Assembly: GCA_020850535.1 (NCBI GenBank)
Contig: JADZEM010000184.1
Span: 1 to 39,677 of the forward strand
Length of the DNA: 39,677 nt
Origin: Chloroflexota bacterium
Lineage (GTDB): Bacteria > Chloroflexota > UBA6077 > JACCZL01
Direction: 5' to 3'
In this document: piece after piece, positions 1 through 9,010 of the stretch
Layout of the letters: the number at the start of each line of letters is the position of its first letter
How positions within the stretch are numbered: the stretch's first letter is position 1
Position numbers and translations under genes: made by a program
The notes under the pieces: model-generated
Databases searched by the model: none
Told to the model about the DNA's origin: nothing
Seen by the model: only the letters and a program-made list of their open reading frames with translations

Positions 1-90
1 GTCCGTCGCGCAGCGACGGTGTGACTGTAGGCGGGGACTTCAGTCCCCGACCGCCCGTTCCATGATGCTTCGGGTACACCAACGATCGTG
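1..90. repeat. Dispersed inverted repeat, left copy
   Basis: Bases 27-74 are the exact reverse complement of 39558-39605 (48 bp). Similarity continues with mismatches outward to about base 3 and inward to about base 85. The unit contains two small hairpins: GGGGAC-TTCA-GTCCCC at about 33-48 and GTCGC-GCA-GCGAC at about 5-17. It carries no transposase gene. It looks like a REP/MITE-type dispersed element, and its presence at both window ends suggests that assembly stopped at a repeat. Confidence 0.85.
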
Positions 91-143
91 CAATCGCCCT
101 GATGAGGCTACTACTCCACCACGCAGAAGGCGGCGTCGTACCC

Positions 144-277
144 GTCATCCCGAGCGGAGCGAGCGTGCGAGCGCAGGCGAGGGATCTTCCCCTGGACACC
201 CCTGCGAGGAAGATCCCTCCGCTCCGCTCGTTCCTCGCGTAGCTTGCCCTGAGCTTGCCGAATGGGGTCGGGATGAC
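144..277. repeat. GTCATCC-type hairpin element, copy A
   Basis: The element is bounded by the 10-bp inverted repeat GTCATCCCGA / TCGGGATGAC. Inside, GAGGGATCTTCC (179-190) pairs perfectly with GGAAGATCCCTC (208-219), extended by GAGCGGAGC pairing with GCTCCGCTC. It belongs to the same family as the elements at 3315, 17911 and 25317. It lies downstream of the IolD-type gene, which ends at 307, and could act as a terminator hairpin, though I see no T-tract. Confidence 0.7.
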
Positions 278-306
278 ACACCCGTCACATCCAGTATGGT
301 AACGTC

Positions 307-2199
307 CTACTCGGTGCCGAGGAACAGCCGCTCCTTCGCCCGCATCGGCTCCCACTCGCGGCGCTTCTGCTGCACCTCGGGCATCGCGCTGACCTCGGCT
401 ACGGGCACGTCCCACCAGGAGTCGTAGCCAGGGACACCCTCAAGGCGGTCGTTGCGGATGTAGATCACCGTTGTGCGCGTGTTCGTTTTCGCCGTCTGGA
501 GCGCTGTTACCACCTCGTCGTAGGTGTAGCAGCGGATCACCTGCGCCCCGAGGCTCTCGGCGTTGGCGGCGAGATCCACCGGCAGGCGCTGAACGTGGTC
601 GGCAAGCTCATCGCCGGGCAGGCTGCCCTCGTGCGGGAAGGCGTAGCGCGTGCCGAAGCCGCTCTGCCCGAGCGACCGGCTCAGCGCCCCGATGCTCTTG
701 TACCCGTCGTTGTCGAGCAACACGATGGTCAGCTTCATGCCCTCCTGCACCGACGTCACGATCTCCGAGGAGAGCATCAGGTAGCTGCCATCCCCGACCA
801 TCACGTAGACCTCGCGGTCGGGCGCAGCCATCTTGATCCCGAGACCGCCGGCGATCTCGTAGCCCATGCAGGAGTAGCCGTACTCCAGGTGGTATTGCTT
901 CGGGTGGCGGGTGCGCCACAGCTTATGGAGATCGCCAGGGAGGCTGCCGGCCGCGCAGACCATGATGGCATCGTGGTCGCCGTGCTCGTTGACCGCGCCA
1001 ATCAGCTCGCCCTGGCTCGGCAGCGGCTGGTGACGGATGCCGTAGATGCGCTCAACCTCCGCCTCCCACTCGCCGTGCAGCGCTTCGGCCCGCCGGCGGA
1101 AGGCCGGCTCGACGCCGTGCCCGTCGAGCAGCGCGCCCAGCTCGTCCAGCGTGGCGCGGGCATCCCCGACCAGCATCAGCGCGCCGTGCTTGGCGGCGTC
1201 GAACTCGGCCACGTTGATGTTGATGAACCGCACGTCCGGGTTCTGAAACCCTGTCTTCGAGGCCGTGGTGAAGTCGGAGTAGCGCGTCCCGATGCCGATG
1301 ACCAGGTCGGCGTCAGCGGCGATCCGGTTGGCCGCCAGCGTGCCGGTCGCGCCGATGGCCCCCAGGCAGAGCGGATGGTCGAAGCGGAGACCCCCCTTGC
1401 CGGCCATCGTCTCGCCGACCGGAATGCCCGTGGCCTCAACGAACTGGCGCAGGGCGTCCGTCGCCTCGCTGTAGATCACGCCGCCGCCGGCCACGATCAT
1501 CGGCCGCCGCGCCGCGCGGATCCAGGCGGCGGCGCGTTCGAGGGCGCTCCGGTCCGGCCGATTCCGCCCGATGCGCCAGACCCGCTTGCCCAACAGCTCG
1601 GTCGGGTAGTCCCAGGCTTCGGTCTGGACATCCTGGGGCAGCGCCAGCGTCACGGCCCCGGTCTCGGCCGGGCTGGTCAGGGCCCGCATGGCGGCCGGCA
1701 GCGCCGTCAGCAACTGATCCGGCCGATTGATCCGATCCCAGTAGCGGCTGACCGGCCGAAACGCGTCGTTGACGGAGACGTCCTGCGAGGCCTCGAACTC
1801 CAACTGCTGGAGCACCGGCCCGACGTTTCGCCGTGCGAAGATGTCGCCGGGCAGCAGCAGGACCGGCAGGCGATTGATCGTCGCCGTGGCCGCGCCGGTG
1901 ACCATGTTCGTCGCGCCCGGCCCGACCGACGACGTGCAGACCAGGGTCTGGAGGCGGTTCCTGGTCTTGGCGAACGCGGCGGCCGTGTGGACCATCGCCT
2001 GCTCGTTGCGGGTCTGGTAGTAGCGGAACGACGGCGACTGCTGGAGCGCCTGCCCGATCCCCGCGACGATGCCGTGCCCGAAGATGCCGAAGCAGCCGGC
2101 GAAGAACTGCTGCTCGACGCCGTCCCGCTCCACGTACTGCTGCTGGAGGTAGCGGATCAGCGCCTGCGCCATCGTCAGCCGCACCGTCGCGGTGGTCAT
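307..2199 (-). CDS. iolD: IolD-type 3D-(3,5/4)-trihydroxycyclohexane-1,2-dione hydrolase (TPP enzyme)
   Basis: This is a 630-residue, cytosolic ThDP-dependent enzyme with the usual three-domain order (PYR, central, PP) and the usual IolD length. The activating Glu lies in RNEQAM (E66). The ThDP/Mg motif is GDGSYLM (469-475) followed by DNDGYKS near 496-502. The stretch GYSCMGYEIAGGLG is typical of IolD rather than of acetolactate synthase. In the family, the enzyme opens the ring of the diketo-inositol intermediate of myo-inositol catabolism. The ATG has an SD-like GAGGGG seven bases upstream. It lies 28 bp behind the amidohydrolase at 2228-3088, probably in one transcript. No other iol gene is in the window, so the substrate could be a related cyclic dione. 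Confidence 0.82.
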   Translation of the reverse strand: MTTATVRLTMAQALIRYLQQQYVERDGVEQQFFAGCFGIFGHGIVAGIGQALQQSPSFRYYQTRNEQAMVHTAAAFAKTRNRLQTLVCTSSVGPGATNMVTGAATATINRLPVLLLPGDIFARRNVGPVLQQLEFEASQDVSVNDAFRPVSRYWDRINRPDQLLTALPAAMRALTSPAETGAVTLALPQDVQTEAWDYPTELLGKRVWRIGRNRPDRSALERAAAWIRAARRPMIVAGGGVIYSEATDALRQFVEATGIPVGETMAGKGGLRFDHPLCLGAIGATGTLAANRIAADADLVIGIGTRYSDFTTASKTGFQNPDVRFININVAEFDAAKHGALMLVGDARATLDELGALLDGHGVEPAFRRRAEALHGEWEAEVERIYGIRHQPLPSQGELIGAVNEHGDHDAIMVCAAGSLPGDLHKLWRTRHPKQYHLEYGYSCMGYEIAGGLGIKMAAPDREVYVMVGDGSYLMLSSEIVTSVQEGMKLTIVLLDNDGYKSIGALSRSLGQSGFGTRYAFPHEGSLPGDELADHVQRLPVDLAANAESLGAQVIRCYTYDEVVTALQTAKTNTRTTVIYIRNDRLEGVPGYDSWWDVPVAEVSAMPEVQQKRREWEPMRAKERLFLGTE

Positions 2200-2227
2200 G
2201 GTCGTGCCCCTCTGCGGCCTGAGTAGC

Positions 2228-3088
2228 TCAGCCTGAGGCTGACCCGTGCCGCTCCAGCAGATCGTACAGGCTGTCGCCCAGGATACGGCGCAGGTCCGCC
2301 GATGCGATGAAGTCGCAGTGGGTGCGGACGGCCTCCAGCGCCTGCTGATAGGTCATCGCCTTGCGCAGGACCGGGTAGTCCGAGCCCCAGTGCAGCCGCT
2401 CTGGCCCGAAATGCTCGTACAGCGCCTTGACGACCGGTCGGCAGGCGGCGTGCGGAAAGTCCCACCCGACAGGGTTCAGGTAGTGGAATCCGGAGAGCTT
2501 GACGTGGATGTTCGGCAGCGCCGCCGACTTCACGATCTCCCGCAGTCCCTGGCCGCCGTCCGGCCCCTCCGCGAGGCGCGCGCCGGCCATGTGATGGCAG
2601 AGGAAGTGGAGGCTCGGGAAGCGCTCGGCAAGCTGCCGCAGGACTGGCTGGAGGCGGGCCGGCATCGCGAAGCTGGCGATCTGGTTCAGGTCGACGGCGG
2701 CCTGGAGAAACGCCAGCCCTTCGTCGGAAAGGTACCAGGAGCCGTCGTCCTGCGGATCGAAGTAGTGGGTGAACCCGCGCAGGCCGTAGCGGTGGACGGC
2801 CTGTCGCAGCCGGTCGGCGGCCCCCGGCTGGTGGTACGTCTCCCACCAGCGGCAGTCCACATCCGCGAACTGGTAGAGCCGATCCGGGAATCGGCGGGCC
2901 TGATAGGCGATGTAGTCGTTGTTGTCCGGGTTGTGCTCGATCCTGGCGCAGATCACCACGGCCTTGTCGACGCCGTTCCGATCCATCTCCCAGAGCAACT
3001 GCTCGATGGTCCCGCGCGACTCGGGGTCGGGGACGGGCGGCTCGTAGGGCCAGTAGCGCCAGGCGTGGCAGTGCGAATCGACGATCAT
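2228..3088 (-). CDS. Amidohydrolase-2 family metal-dependent hydrolase
   Basis: The start chosen gives 286 residues beginning MIVDSHCHAW, with GGAG upstream; the open frame extends further upstream but only through repeats. The protein shows the amidohydrolase TIM-barrel signature: HxH at H6/H8 on strand 1, CHHMAG in the middle, and the C-terminal Asp in HWGSDYP (D237). The family includes lactonases and decarboxylases such as 2-pyrone-4,6-dicarboxylate lactonase, and the substrate here cannot be read from sequence. It precedes iolD by 28 bp. A role in ring-opened inositol or sugar-acid metabolism is a guess from that pairing. Confidence 0.8.
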   Translation of the reverse strand: MIVDSHCHAWRYWPYEPPVPDPESRGTIEQLLWEMDRNGVDKAVVICARIEHNPDNNDYIAYQARRFPDRLYQFADVDCRWWETYHQPGAADRLRQAVHRYGLRGFTHYFDPQDDGSWYLSDEGLAFLQAAVDLNQIASFAMPARLQPVLRQLAERFPSLHFLCHHMAGARLAEGPDGGQGLREIVKSAALPNIHVKLSGFHYLNPVGWDFPHAACRPVVKALYEHFGPERLHWGSDYPVLRKAMTYQQALEAVRTHCDFIASADLRRILGDSLYDLLERHGSASG

Positions 3089-3218
3089 GAGAGGACTCCG
3101 CGCCGGTGTCGGTTTCCGGGTGTCCGGTCGAGTGTACCCCGCATCCACAACTCCTTCCCTCAAGGGCAATGGGCTGGACACGTTCGCACACGGCCGTCGT
3201 TGCGAGAGTCGGTACTTC

Positions 3219-3320
3219 ATGCAACGCGTGCACGACGCAATGGTCATCAGCTTGCCGCGCACGCGGCCATCGTCGCGGGAACGAGCAGCTTGTGCAATGC
3301 GTGCAAGACGCAATTGTCAT
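3219..3320. repeat. Degenerate direct repeat, about 29 bp, two copies
   Basis: Two near-identical segments, 3219-3247 and 3292-3320, share the pattern TGCAAYGCGTGCAMGACGCAA followed by KGTCATC. They lie in the non-coding gap between the amidohydrolase start and the hairpin element that begins at 3315. They resemble the units of the 20-bp array further on (GCACGACG core). Confidence 0.55.
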
Positions 3321-3420
3321 CCTGAGCGTGGCGAAGGACCTCACCCGCTGACCATCACGTGTCGCGCCAGCGGGTGAGATCCTTCACTTCCCTCGCAAGC
3401 TCAGTCCGTTCAGGATGACA
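3315..3420. repeat. GTCATCC-type hairpin element, copy B (MITE-like)
   Basis: This is the cleanest copy of the family: 106 bp with perfect 11-bp terminal inverted repeats (TGTCATCCTGA / TCAGGATGACA). An inner stem pairs GAAGGACCTCACCCGCTG (3333-3350) with CAGCGGGTGAGATCCTTC (3368-3385) with one mismatch. No coding capacity is present. It may be a non-autonomous mobile or REP-like element. Confidence 0.8.
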
Positions 3421-3516
3421 TGGGAACTCGCATGACGACCTGGAAGCTTGCACAACGACACGGGAACTTGCACGACGACCTGGGAACTTGCACGACGACC
3501 TGGGAACTTGCACGCT
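3421..3516. repeat. 20-bp tandem repeat array
   Basis: Four full copies and one partial copy of a 20-bp unit, consensus TGGGAACTTGCACGACGACC, run in perfect register. The first two copies are degenerate and the last three nearly identical. The array starts at the base after the right end of the hairpin element at 3315-3420 and stops about 60 bp short of the GH5 stop codon. There are no spacers, so it is a minisatellite and not a CRISPR. Confidence 0.9.
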
Positions 3517-3574
3517 AGATGCTGACCCGGCTGTCTGTGGCCCGGTTGCAAGCGTGGATGCGTTCGTCAGGTGC

Positions 3575-4999
3575 TCAGGGGCAGGTCAGGCGAGGTCTCA
3601 GTACCGCCAGCAGCTCCTCGCGCGGCAGGCACTGCTTGAACGCGAACGACTCCAGCGCCCGGTCGATCTCCGACTCGGATAGCCCCTCGAAGCGGCGGGC
3701 GTAGGCCGGCTGCATCAGGGCGGCGATGTGCCCGGCCAGGGCGGCCTGCCCCAGGTAGCGCTCGGCGCCGGCCGGATCGACGCTCGGATCGTCGATGGCG
3801 TTCTCGGCCAGCCGCGCAAGCTCGCGAACGAGATCCTTGGCCGGCGTGGACGGCAGCCACTGCATCCAGAAGTCCACCGCAAGCTGGCGCTTGGCCTCGT
3901 GGACCGGCTTCAGCCGCTGCATGTACTCGGAGCGCGGGTCGAGGTGGACCCAGCCCATGACGCCCACGTCCTTGTAGACCCAGGTCGTCCAGTGGATGCC
4001 CCGCTCGTTGAAGATGTCGATCTGATCGGCCATCGCCTGCATGCGGTACGGGTTCTCGTCGGGCGGGCCATTGTAGATCGAGCCGAACTCGCCGACCCAG
4101 AGCGGGACGTTGTGGCGCTTGCTGAAGACCGTGCCCTCGGCCTCGTCCACCCGCTCGATCTGGTAGGCGCGGTCCCAGTACCCGCCGATCAGCTCGCCAG
4201 GGTACGGCCCCGGTCCAAAGCCGGCCCGGGTGTAGTTGTGGCTGCTGTAAACGAGGTTCGGCGCGAACGGCGCTTCGAGGCCGTCGAACAGGCGGCTGTA
4301 GTAGTCGCCCTCCAGGAAGATGATGTGGTCCGGATCGATGGCGCGGATCGCGTCGACCACCCGCCGATAGAGCCGGTTGATGTTCGGCCAGTCGGGCGTG
4401 TAATCGTCGCTCAGGCGGCCGTCCGAGACGTTGCTGACCGGCTCGTTCATGACGTTGTAGCCGGCCACGTACTCCTCGTCGCGGTAGCGCCGCGCGAACT
4501 GCTCCCAGAGCGCCACCCACCGATCCTGAAAGTGTGGATGCTGCCAGAACAGCGAGTGGCGGTTGGCGTTGTCGCTGTGCCAGTCGGTGTTCTGCCACCC
4601 CTGGACGGCGTGCAGATCGAGGATGACGTACAGCCCGTACTTCGCGCACCAGCGGATCGCCCGATCCAGCCGCTTGAAGCCGTCCTCGACGTACTGGAAC
4701 GGTGCGCGGTCCTGCTCGAAGTGGCGGTAGTTGAGCGGCAGCCGCACCACCGTCGCGCCGCACTGCTTCATGAAGACGACATCGTCCTCGGTGAAGAAGT
4801 GATCCAGCAGCCGCTCGAAGAAGAATTCGGCCTTGGCCGTGCCGAGCATGCTGGTGATGGCCGACCGCAGCCCGTGCTCCGAGCCTGGGTAGCCGTTGAT
4901 GAAGTCTTCCATGTTCATCCAGCCGCCGACGCACGTCCCTCGGAGCGCGATCGGCGCGCCGCTGCTCTCGACGATCTGACCACCGGTCACGCGTAGCAT
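3575..4999 (-). CDS. Glycoside hydrolase family 5 (cellulase/glucanase-type)
   Basis: The protein has 474 residues, a TIM-barrel glycosidase of clan GH-A. The acid/base Glu is in YNVMNEP (E186), the nucleophile in WVGEFGS (E304), and SSHNY (H254) matches the conserved His-Tyr region. There is no N-terminal signal peptide, so it probably acts in the cytoplasm on imported oligosaccharides or glycosides. After the catalytic barrel there is a helical tail of roughly 110 residues that I do not recognise. The gene lies 32 bp downstream of an FGGY sugar kinase. Its ribosome-binding site and start codon are duplicated (see 4987-5035). The exact substrate is unknown. Confidence 0.85.
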   Translation of the reverse strand: MLRVTGGQIVESSGAPIALRGTCVGGWMNMEDFINGYPGSEHGLRSAITSMLGTAKAEFFFERLLDHFFTEDDVVFMKQCGATVVRLPLNYRHFEQDRAPFQYVEDGFKRLDRAIRWCAKYGLYVILDLHAVQGWQNTDWHSDNANRHSLFWQHPHFQDRWVALWEQFARRYRDEEYVAGYNVMNEPVSNVSDGRLSDDYTPDWPNINRLYRRVVDAIRAIDPDHIIFLEGDYYSRLFDGLEAPFAPNLVYSSHNYTRAGFGPGPYPGELIGGYWDRAYQIERVDEAEGTVFSKRHNVPLWVGEFGSIYNGPPDENPYRMQAMADQIDIFNERGIHWTTWVYKDVGVMGWVHLDPRSEYMQRLKPVHEAKRQLAVDFWMQWLPSTPAKDLVRELARLAENAIDDPSVDPAGAERYLGQAALAGHIAALMQPAYARRFEGLSESEIDRALESFAFKQCLPREELLAVLRPRLTCP

Positions 5000-5019
5000 G
5001 GATCCTCCCTGTGACGCAT
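4987..5019 (-). CDS. Possible 10-codon leader peptide overlapping the GH5 start
   Basis: A tandem duplication places a second ATG with its own GGGAGG four bases upstream, 20 bp before the GH5 ATG and in another frame. It encodes [10 protein letters not shown] and stops at TGA (4987-4989), just inside GH5. Its Shine-Dalgarno sequence directly follows the kinase stop. It could be a translated minicistron that couples kinase and GH5 translation, or an accident of the duplication. Confidence 0.35.
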   Translation of the reverse strand: MRHREDPCYA

Positions 5020-5035
5020 GGATCCTCCCTGTCAG
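4996..5035 (-). repeat. Tandem duplication of SD plus start codon (20-bp unit)
   Basis: Bases 4996-5015 and 5016-5035 share the first 17 of 20 bases (GCATGGATCCTCCCTGT on the plus strand). On the minus strand each unit reads ACAGGGAGGATCCATGC, a strong Shine-Dalgarno sequence followed by ATG. Only the downstream ATG (4999) is in frame with GH5. Confidence 0.85.
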
Positions 5036-6549
5036 GCCGGCTGCTCGTCCACCACGAGCCGCTGGTAGAAATGCCGGTGTCGCTTCTGCGCCCGCATCAG
5101 CAGGTCGTGCGACTCAGGATCCGGCTGGTAAGTGCCCTCAAGCGTGGTGGGCCACGTCTCGACGTTGTCGATGGCGCCCAGCCGCTCAAGCGCCAGCAGC
5201 GCCGCCCCGCGACTCGACGCCTCGCGCTCGCCGGAGGCCACCAGCGGCCGGCCGATGGCGTCGGCCACGATCTGCGCCCAGGCGGGAGACTTCTGGAGCG
5301 CGCCGCCCGTGGCAATCGCCTGCTGTGGGGCCGGCAGCTCGCTGGTGACGATGCCGTACATCAGGGCGAAGCGCAGCGCCACACTCTCCAGGCCCGCTCG
5401 CAGGATCTCGATGGGCTTCGTGGCCTGGGTCAGCCCGAGGATCGCGGCGCGGGCGTGGGCGGCGTAGCCCGGGCCGCGCTCTCCCGCGATGAATGGCAGG
5501 ACCGTCAGGCCGTGGCCATCGGCGGCCATCTGCGAAAGCTGCTGCTCGGTCTCTTTGCCGGACGGCAATTGCAGCGTCTCGCTGAGCCAGGCGAACAGGT
5601 TGCCGCCGTTCGAGTCGGCGCAGCCCAGCACGAAGCGGTGCTCGTCCACGCGGTAGCACCACGCGCCCCAGGGGATCGGGGTGCGCTCGCCGCGCCACGC
5701 CACCCGCAGGGAGGCCGAGGTGCCGACCATCAGGGCCATCCGCTCCTGGGTCACGCAGCCGCTGCCGACGTTGCTGACCGCGCCGTCGCCGACGGCTGGC
5801 AGCCACTGGGATTCCGCCAGGGCCGGCCACCGCCGGGCGTACTCGTCGCGCAGGCTGCCAACGGCCACGCCCTGGCCGGTCAGCGGCAGCAGCCGGCCGG
5901 GGTCCAGCCCGATGGCGTCCAGCATCTCGTCATCCCACTTCTGGGCGTTCTGGTCGAGCAGGCCGGTGCCGGAGGCCATCGAGACGCCGCAGACCGAGCG
6001 ATCCAGCAGCCGCAGATGCAGGTACTCCCCGAACGAGACCCAGCGCCGGGTGGTCTTCCAGGCATCGGGCATCGTCTGCTGGAGCCAGAGCATCTTGGCC
6101 GGCCAGTAGCTCCAGTGGAGGAGGCAGCCGGTCCGGGCGTGGACCGCCCGCTCGTCCAGGCGTGACCGTAGTTGCAGCATCTGCTGGCGGGCGCGAGAGT
6201 CGGCCCAGAGCAGCAGCGGGGTGGTCGGGCGGTGCTGCGCATCGACGCCCAGGAAACTGTGCCAGAACGTGGAGATCGCCACGGCGTCGATCCGAAACGT
6301 CCCGCCGTGAACGGTCGCCAGCACGGCCAGGGTCTTGTCGATCAGGCCGAGCGTCGTGTCCAACACCCGATCGGCGTCGAGCGTGGCGGCCCCGGCCGCG
6401 GTCGCCTGGAGCGGCGTCTCGGCGGACATGCCGGTCCCGCGCACGTCGCGCCCGCGCCGGTCGTAGATCTCGGTGCGGACGGAGGTGGTGCCCACGTCGA
6501 TGGCGAGAACCAGGGGCGGCTCTACGTTCTTGAGCGTGACAGACGGCAT
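5032..6549 (-). CDS. FGGY-family carbohydrate kinase (gluconokinase/xylulokinase-like)
   Basis: The protein has 505 residues, the usual FGGY length. The N-terminal phosphate-binding loop is IDVGTTS (D18, G20, T21, T22). The middle contains ASGTGLLD and KWDDEML, which resemble gluconokinase-type members. The C-terminal FGGY signature region [20 protein letters not shown] is present. It should phosphorylate a free sugar, sugar acid or polyol with ATP in the cytosol, and gluconate is my best guess. An AAGGA lies eight bases before the ATG. It precedes GH5 by 32 bp, which suggests the kinase acts on a product of glycoside breakdown. Confidence 0.82.
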   Translation of the reverse strand: MPSVTLKNVEPPLVLAIDVGTTSVRTEIYDRRGRDVRGTGMSAETPLQATAAGAATLDADRVLDTTLGLIDKTLAVLATVHGGTFRIDAVAISTFWHSFLGVDAQHRPTTPLLLWADSRARQQMLQLRSRLDERAVHARTGCLLHWSYWPAKMLWLQQTMPDAWKTTRRWVSFGEYLHLRLLDRSVCGVSMASGTGLLDQNAQKWDDEMLDAIGLDPGRLLPLTGQGVAVGSLRDEYARRWPALAESQWLPAVGDGAVSNVGSGCVTQERMALMVGTSASLRVAWRGERTPIPWGAWCYRVDEHRFVLGCADSNGGNLFAWLSETLQLPSGKETEQQLSQMAADGHGLTVLPFIAGERGPGYAAHARAAILGLTQATKPIEILRAGLESVALRFALMYGIVTSELPAPQQAIATGGALQKSPAWAQIVADAIGRPLVASGEREASSRGAALLALERLGAIDNVETWPTTLEGTYQPDPESHDLLMRAQKRHRHFYQRLVVDEQPA

Positions 6550-6625
6550 CGTCGGTGTCCTTCGAGTCGGCAGTAGGCGGGGCGAGTGAGGCAGGGGATT
6601 GGGGGCGCGGCGTCAGACGCCGGTA

Positions 6626-9007
6626 TCAGCGGCGGCGCGGCTGGGCCGTCGGGGTTGGCCGCTGGCGGGCAGGCTCCTGGAGCCCCTTGCGTGGGCCGCT
6701 GTTCGACGAGAACTTCGTGGAGTATTCCAGGCGAGGGCGGTCGTCGGTGATGATCTGGCCGGGGCCGACGCGCGCTTCAAGGGTGGCGCGGTCTGCGACG
6801 TACATCTTGCGGACGTCGTCGCCGGAGCGGATGTTCACCTGTGACAGCGCGGCCCGGGCGATGGGCTGCTGAAACAGGCGATCCACCCAGGGCAGTGCCG
6901 GGTCCAACGGCTGGTCCGACCCGACCAGCAGGCTCCCGTCGAACCAGAGGCTGACGTGCGGGAACGCCTGCAGGAACGTGCGGATCATCAGGTTGTGATC
7001 CTCGTCGGGCAGATCGCGGTTGACCCACTGCAGCATCAGGCCGCCGGGGTTCAGCGAGCGGCGCGCCAGCCGGTAGTACTCGATGGAGTAGAGGTTCGTG
7101 CTGCCGGCGTGGGTCGGCCAGATCGCATCGGCGGTGATCACGTCGTAGGTGTGGCCGCCGACCAGCAGGTGGTTGCGGCCATCGTCCACCAGCATCGTGA
7201 CGTTCGGGCGCTCGGTGACGGCGTAGTTCACGTCGCGGAACCAGTCCGCGCCCCGCACCACGCTCTGCGACAGCTCGACCACGGTGATCTGTGCGCCGTC
7301 GTAGCGGGTGGTGGCCCCGGCCGTCGCGCCGCCGCCCAGGCCGACCACCAGGACCTGCTTCGGCTGCGGGTGGAGCAGCATCGGCAGGTGCCCGAGCATC
7401 CGGTGGAAGAAGACCATCCAGTCGGCGTCGTTCGCCTGGTGATGGTGGTTCATGTACATCGCCAGGTGCTCGTCGCGGTCACGGGTGATGGTGACGGTCG
7501 TCTCCAGGCCCTCTTCCGACCAGAGGATCCGCTCGCCGGGGAAGCGGGCGGCCAGCAGGTCGGCGTAGGCGCGCGGCGCGGCGGCTCCCAGTACCCCGAC
7601 CACCAGCAGGCCCACCAGCGCCGCCGACAGGCGCGTGCGCGTCGGGGTCCAGGAGTCGGCGGCGAGCGTCAGGACGGCCGCCAGCACGTTGAGGCCGGCC
7701 AGCAGCGTCAGGGTGAGGTTGCTGCCGAGCGTGGGCACGAGCAGGAAGCCGGCTGAGAGCGCCCCGAAGATCGCGCCGAACACGTTGGCGGCGTACAGCG
7801 AGCCGAGCCGCTTCCCGACGCTCTCGCCGCCGGCCGTGAAGAGGGTCACCGCCAGCGGAAAGCTCATGCCCAGGAAGAGGGCCGGCGGGAACATGGCGGT
7901 GAACGCCAGCACGCCCATCGCGAAGATCGACGGCCCCTCCTCGGTCGCAAACCCGAGGGCCACGAGCAGCGGCTCCATGCGAGCCAACGCCTGGAGCGCC
8001 AGCAGCGAGCTGACAGCTACCAGTGCCTGGAGCGCCACCAGGGCCAGCGGTCCGTTCTTCGCACGTCGGAGGAACGGGCTGACAGCCGCGCTCCCGAGGG
8101 TGATCCCGAGCAGGAACGCCGCCAGCATCACCGTGAAGGCGTAGGTGGTGGTCTCCAGGAACAGCACCAGCAGGCGGGTCCAGACGACCTCGTAGGCCAG
8201 CGAGCAGAACCCGGAGACTCCCAGGAGGAACGGCAACAGGCGAAGCAGCGTCGGCGGGCAGCGTACGTCGGCTGTCGCGGCGGCGTGCGGCGCGTCGGCG
8301 GCCTGGGCGGGCTGGGCCGCCTGCCGGCTCACCAGCACCGAGAGCAGCCCAGCGACGACGTTCAGGGCGGCGGCGGTCCCAATCGAGCCGCGCACACCCA
8401 GCTCGCCGATCAAGAGGAAGCCGGCTGCCAGCGTGCCGACGACGGCTCCGAACGTGTTGATGGCGTAGAGCAGGCCGATGGCCCGGCCGCCGTCGTCGCG
8501 CGATCCGAGCGCGGCCTTGACCACCAGCGGGAAGCTTGCGCCCATCAGGGCGGTTGGCGCCAGCAGGACGGCGAACGCGATGGCGAACCGCAGCACCGGG
8601 GCCAGGGCGCTCCCACCGACGGTCCGGTACAGCGGCCCGTAGACCTCTTGCAGGCTGGCGAACGCGATGGGTGTCAGCAGGCCGGTCACGCCGATCAGGA
8701 TCTCGACGACGCCGTACCAGAGCAGCGGCGAGCGCACCCGGTCCGCCACGCGTCCGGCCACGTACCCGCCGAGCGCCAGCCCGGCCATGAACGCCGCCAG
8801 CACCGTGGCCGTCGCGTAGGCGCTGACGCCGAACACCAGCGCCAACTGTCGCTGCCAGAGCACCTGGTAGATCAGGCCGCTGGCGCCGGAGAGCAGGAAG
8901 ACCAGCAGGAGCAGGCCGAACGCGCCCGAGGTCAGACTGATGGCGGGCAGGACGCGGGCAGGAGCCAGCGGCGCGCGGGCCTCGGCCTCCGAAAGCGATG
9001 ACGACAT
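6626..9007 (-). CDS. Fused MFS-like membrane domain / spermidine synthase-like methyltransferase-fold protein
   Basis: The protein has 793 residues in two parts. Residues about 28-500 form many hydrophobic helices with MFS-like repeats (note the LGGYVAGRVADR loop). Residues about 520-765 form a Rossmann domain of the polyamine aminopropyltransferase family, with the cofactor loop GLGGGATAG (556-564) and VDDGRNHL (607-614). The catalytic DxxDP-type motif is altered to DAIWP (627-631), so true spermidine synthesis is doubtful. The tail is short and rich in Pro, Arg and Gln. Such fusions are common in Chloroflexi, Planctomycetes and Proteobacteria, with unclear function. It starts 3 bp after the methyltransferase stop with no Shine-Dalgarno, so translation is probably coupled. 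Confidence 0.8.
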   Translation of the reverse strand: MSSSLSEAEARAPLAPARVLPAISLTSGAFGLLLLVFLLSGASGLIYQVLWQRQLALVFGVSAYATATVLAAFMAGLALGGYVAGRVADRVRSPLLWYGVVEILIGVTGLLTPIAFASLQEVYGPLYRTVGGSALAPVLRFAIAFAVLLAPTALMGASFPLVVKAALGSRDDGGRAIGLLYAINTFGAVVGTLAAGFLLIGELGVRGSIGTAAALNVVAGLLSVLVSRQAAQPAQAADAPHAAATADVRCPPTLLRLLPFLLGVSGFCSLAYEVVWTRLLVLFLETTTYAFTVMLAAFLLGITLGSAAVSPFLRRAKNGPLALVALQALVAVSSLLALQALARMEPLLVALGFATEEGPSIFAMGVLAFTAMFPPALFLGMSFPLAVTLFTAGGESVGKRLGSLYAANVFGAIFGALSAGFLLVPTLGSNLTLTLLAGLNVLAAVLTLAADSWTPTRTRLSAALVGLLVVGVLGAAAPRAYADLLAARFPGERILWSEEGLETTVTITRDRDEHLAMYMNHHHQANDADWMVFFHRMLGHLPMLLHPQPKQVLVVGLGGGATAGATTRYDGAQITVVELSQSVVRGADWFRDVNYAVTERPNVTMLVDDGRNHLLVGGHTYDVITADAIWPTHAGSTNLYSIEYYRLARRSLNPGGLMLQWVNRDLPDEDHNLMIRTFLQAFPHVSLWFDGSLLVGSDQPLDPALPWVDRLFQQPIARAALSQVNIRSGDDVRKMYVADRATLEARVGPGQIITDDRPRLEYSTKFSSNSGPRKGLQEPARQRPTPTAQPRRR

Positions 9008-9010
9008 CGG

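Noticed and set aside
595-2226. Long plus-strand open frame (543 codons) opposite the IolD-type gene
   Set aside because: It is an antisense shadow caused by high GC at third positions. The translation is Arg/Ala/Asp-rich without family motifs, whereas the minus strand has clear TPP-enzyme motifs.
2196-3344. Minus-strand frame of 382 codons overlapping the first amidohydrolase
   Set aside because: It lies in a different frame from the HxH amidohydrolase and its translation is Arg/Pro-rich without motifs. The reading frame giving MIVDSHCHAW is the real gene.
3421-3516. CRISPR-like array
   Set aside because: The 20-bp units are directly adjacent with no spacers and no cas genes nearby. The 18-bp array at 25163 and the 27-bp repeats at 15291 fail for the same reason.
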